From assembly GCA_028023455.1 (NCBI GenBank), contig JAQFVV010012495.1:3740516-3804515 (forward strand): a DNA stretch of 64,000 nt, in the 5' to 3' direction. Shown here piece by piece: positions 61,785 through 64,000 of this stretch (within the stretch, counting starts at the first letter, position 1; every line of letters starts with the position of its first letter). This stretch comes from Epiperipatus broadwayi. Its lineage: Eukaryota; Onychophora; Udeonychophora; Euonychophora; Peripatidae. The position numbers and the translations under genes are program-made. The notes beneath the pieces were generated by a model, which saw only the letters and a list, made by a program, of their open reading frames with translations, was not told the origin of the DNA and searched no databases.

Positions 61785-61843
61785 ATCCAAAGCTCCTCAC
61801 TGATGAAGGCCACAAGCCAGAAACTAGTCTGGGGATATTGGAT
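61785..61843 (+). ncRNA. Type I hammerhead ribozyme, family 1, intact
   Basis: Plus strand, 59 nt, same sequence and fold as 61329-61387. The predicted cut is after 61829, 456 nt downstream of the previous cut, which defines a monomer unit. Confidence 0.9.
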
Positions 61844-62845
61844 GAGTAGGCATTAGATAGGGATTTTATGCACAAGCCTTCTGGCATCCATTGATTACTC
61901 TGTTTAGCACAGGTGGCAATACTGTATGGAGAGTTTTGCTCTGTTTAAAATCTATGTACTTTCATTCCTTCAGTTTATCATGTTAGTCTACAACATAAAT
62001 CTTATACAATTCAGGTAAAGTTTTAAAGATATGGAATAACTCTGTCATATCACCTTATCAATGTTAATATTAGTGTCACTATGTAATAATCATTATTGTT
62101 GATTATGATAAATATTCTTCAGAATATATCAATATCCTGCGTCTATATATTAATAATCCAATATTTTAATCATTAAAAAAATATTTATAGAATCAAATGC
62201 CTTTTCATAAAGCATAACAACAATTTATACCCATTGGTCATTGATATAAATTGACTCAATATTTGGATGTGATCCAGTGCTCTAAACCTATTCTTATATC
62301 CCATTTATTCTTTTGCCTGAGTTGTGTCAAAAGTTTCATATAGATGAGATGTAATAATCTTGCTAAAAATTTGACATTAAATTGATAAATGAGAGATATA
62401 ACTATAATTTCTAATAACTTAAAATCAATATCACTACTGTATTATTTCAATCATCTAGCTCATCTTTATCATTTAGATATTTGGTATATACTTTTGACAA
62501 CTCATCTACTTCTATCAATTATAATTCCCACCATTTCTTAGACTTTTTCTCTTCTTCATAGATTTAATTGCATATCTCACCTTTTCATTTAAAATAGATG
62601 AGAATTCAGATGTGACTATAGGAATTTTCTTCTTTTGTTCTTTATTACTATAATAATTCTTTATAGAACAATTATACATATTTCATGATGTTATCCCTCT
62701 TTTTAATAGTTGCACCTTTTCTTATTATTGCTAAAACACCTTTCCTTCTGATAACAATATATTGGTTTATTCTCTTGATTCTGTTTTTCTTGCCATTTTA
62801 CAGTCATAGTACTTCATTACATCTTTATTAACACTTTTCGTATCA

Positions 62846-62922
62846 CTTTATAAAATATTCAATTCTTCTTTAATGAATCATTTTAAAAAATATTCAATTC
62901 TTCTTTAATGAATCATTTTAAA
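62846..62922. repeat. Short tandem duplication, about 36-bp unit
   Basis: AAATATTCAATTCTTCTTTA and the following text ..ATGAATCATTTTAAAA occur twice in a row inside the upstream part of the antisense RTE relic. Confidence 0.85.
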
Positions 62923-63078
62923 ATATTTTCATGTTCCTTTCTTTCTTTGTACATTGACTGATCTATATTGAAAACCGTTGTTGTGGCTCAAAGTATTCTT
63001 CTAACATTACCTACAAGTGTAACAGCATGCAAAGGCAATATTTCTAATCTGAAAAATTTAATTATAAGTGATATGTTG

Positions 63079-63188
63079 GACTATTTCCATCATCTATGAG
63101 TGAATGTTGAAGAAGAGTAGAGAATAATACTACTAGAAATGTTATTTTTTATACATTCAACATTCACTCATAAATGATGGAAATAGTC
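63079..63188. repeat. Inverted repeat, 33-bp arms
   Basis: GACTATTTCCATCATCTATG.. (63079-63111) is the inverse complement of ..AATGATGGAAATAGTC (63156-63188) with one mismatch and a 44-bp loop. It may be a small foldback or hairpin element; no duplication is visible. Confidence 0.85.
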
Positions 63189-63411
63189 TATATATTATAC
63201 CATCATCACAAACCTTCAGACAAATAAAATAAAAAAATTAATTAACTTATAAAAAACAATATTCTAAAATTAATTAATTTCTATAAAAAAAATCGAAGAC
63301 TAAAACTATAAATATACATGTAGATTATAAACTGTTTATTATAAGTAAGGCTCAAATAATAATTTATTATGTTGTGATTTTTTTACGTTTTAATTTTTTA
63401 TTATCGGTTGT
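63189..63411. other. No gene recognised
   Basis: AT-rich sequence. Confidence 0.5.
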
Positions 63412-63470
63412 ATAAAATGGAGTGGATGACTGAAGGAAGCTTGGAAGTCTGGGTTCAAATTCCCCTATAT
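63412..63470 (+). repeat. tRNA-derived SINE relic with intact B box
   Basis: GGGTTCAAATTCCCC (63451-63465) is a perfect B box. The A-box region upstream (AGTGGATGACTGAAGG) is degenerate, so a real tRNA gene is unlikely. It is probably a SINE head of another family. Confidence 0.4.
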
Positions 63471-64000
63471 AATTTAATATACATTGCTTCATTTTTCTGC
63501 ATTTTTTTAGTTTTACGTGTGTTTTATTGAAAAAAAATTATTTTAATTTTATGCACCCACCACTCTCCACTGCCGCCACACAATTTATTATTCTTTTTTT
63601 TTTTCAGTAGACCATTTTAAATAAGTAGAAACAGACTTTTGTAATAACTCGGGCACAATCGCTTAATTTTCTCATTTCAACTCAAAAAGGATTTAAAAGA
63701 CTTCTTGTCAGTTCAAGAAAAAAAGATTTAAAAAAATTTTTGACATTAGCTATTTTTATTTCATTTATTTTACATTTAAAAAAAAACGTCTCACCTTTAC
63801 AATAAAACTGCTAATAATAGTTTATCTGTTTTGTTGTTAATTATTTTTGCTGAAACCTTTGTTGTTATTGTTGTTGAAGTATTTTTTTAATATACAATAA
63901 ATGCAGTGCAGATATGTATATATGTACAAGTTCCTAAAATCTGTAATATATTTCTTAATAACACTCTATTATTCCGTGAATTTCAATATCCGAAGACAAA
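63471..64000. other. No gene recognised
   Basis: AT-rich sequence to the end of the window. No feature supported. Confidence 0.5.

Larger units (their letters stand above)
60379..61958. mobile_element. Ribozyme foldback family 1, compound palindrome with dimers
   Basis: A 1554-bp element (60392-61945) inserted in the RTE relic, with an exact 13-bp duplication TAAAATCTATGTA (60379-60391 and 61946-61958). It starts TCACATGATCAC and ends GCTCTGTT, like the compact copy at 21.6 kb. The left half has two direct modules (60440-60590 and 60893-61024) and a third partial one (61105-61200); the right half is the inverse with two complete modules. It carries one minus-strand and two plus-strand intact hammerheads. 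Sequence identity between arms is very high, so it is the youngest copy here. Confidence 0.92.
58540..63000 (-). pseudogene. RTE-clade LINE, antisense, decayed and split by two insertions
   Basis: Minus-strand RTE relic in three pieces. 58540-59263 is the 3' end and C-terminus, up to a remnant of the LKINVKKTK motif. 60286-60391 continues through the remnant catalytic box (decayed from LDFVDDVVVFANNALE). 61946 to about 63000 holds the RT palm (62150-62200, with YEKAFDSINIF) and further upstream sequence. The pieces join seamlessly when the two palindromes and one copy of each target duplication are set aside. Many stops are present. The upstream end is not defined. Confidence 0.88.

Overview
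The window is nuclear DNA of an AT-rich metazoan, about three quarters A+T by eye. It carries RTE-type and Tx1/L1-like LINE remains, a decayed hAT transposase of the GTF2IRD2/ZBED-like type, several tRNA-derived SINEs with target-site duplications, and foldback elements. I found no bacterial-type genes and no convincing exon of a host protein-coding gene. The sequence does not settle the clade; an invertebrate (mollusc, flatworm or arachnid) is the likeliest reading, at low confidence.

Layout. 1-13 kb is AT-rich intergenic or intronic sequence with four tRNA-like SINE insertions or relics, a hammerhead-like motif of the kind seen with Penelope-like elements (5.4 kb), and an antisense RTE 3' end (11.8-12.5 kb). 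13-24 kb holds single and palindromic copies of two foldback families. 25 kb has an antisense LINE fragment, 28.1-30.0 kb a Tx1/L1-like LINE relic, and 36.7-39.4 kb a dead hAT element interrupted by one foldback element and followed by another. 43.4 kb has a heat-shock-like promoter signature with no recognised gene. 46-51 kb holds several small repeat families. 51.9-54.7 kb is a broken sense RTE with endonuclease and reverse transcriptase domains. 58.5-63 kb is an antisense RTE split by two large palindromes.

The most notable content is a set of short noncoding mobile elements that encode type I hammerhead self-cleaving ribozymes. Two families carry the motif, on either strand. Intact and aligned degenerate copies nearly all span 59 nt: a 6-bp outer stem I, an internal loop, a 4-6 bp inner stem I, CUGAUGA, a short stem II, GAAA, a tiny stem III and a UH cleavage site. 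Compensatory base changes between copies support the fold. The elements are palindromes or dimers plus inverted dimers, and four of them have clear 11-13 bp target-site duplications. Two sit inside the same dead RTE gene. In one copy the arm switches exactly at the predicted self-cleavage position. My inference is a retrozyme-like life cycle (ribozyme-processed RNA, reverse transcription, snap-back template switching, insertion using another element's enzymes). A third palindrome family has the same architecture without a ribozyme that I can recognise.
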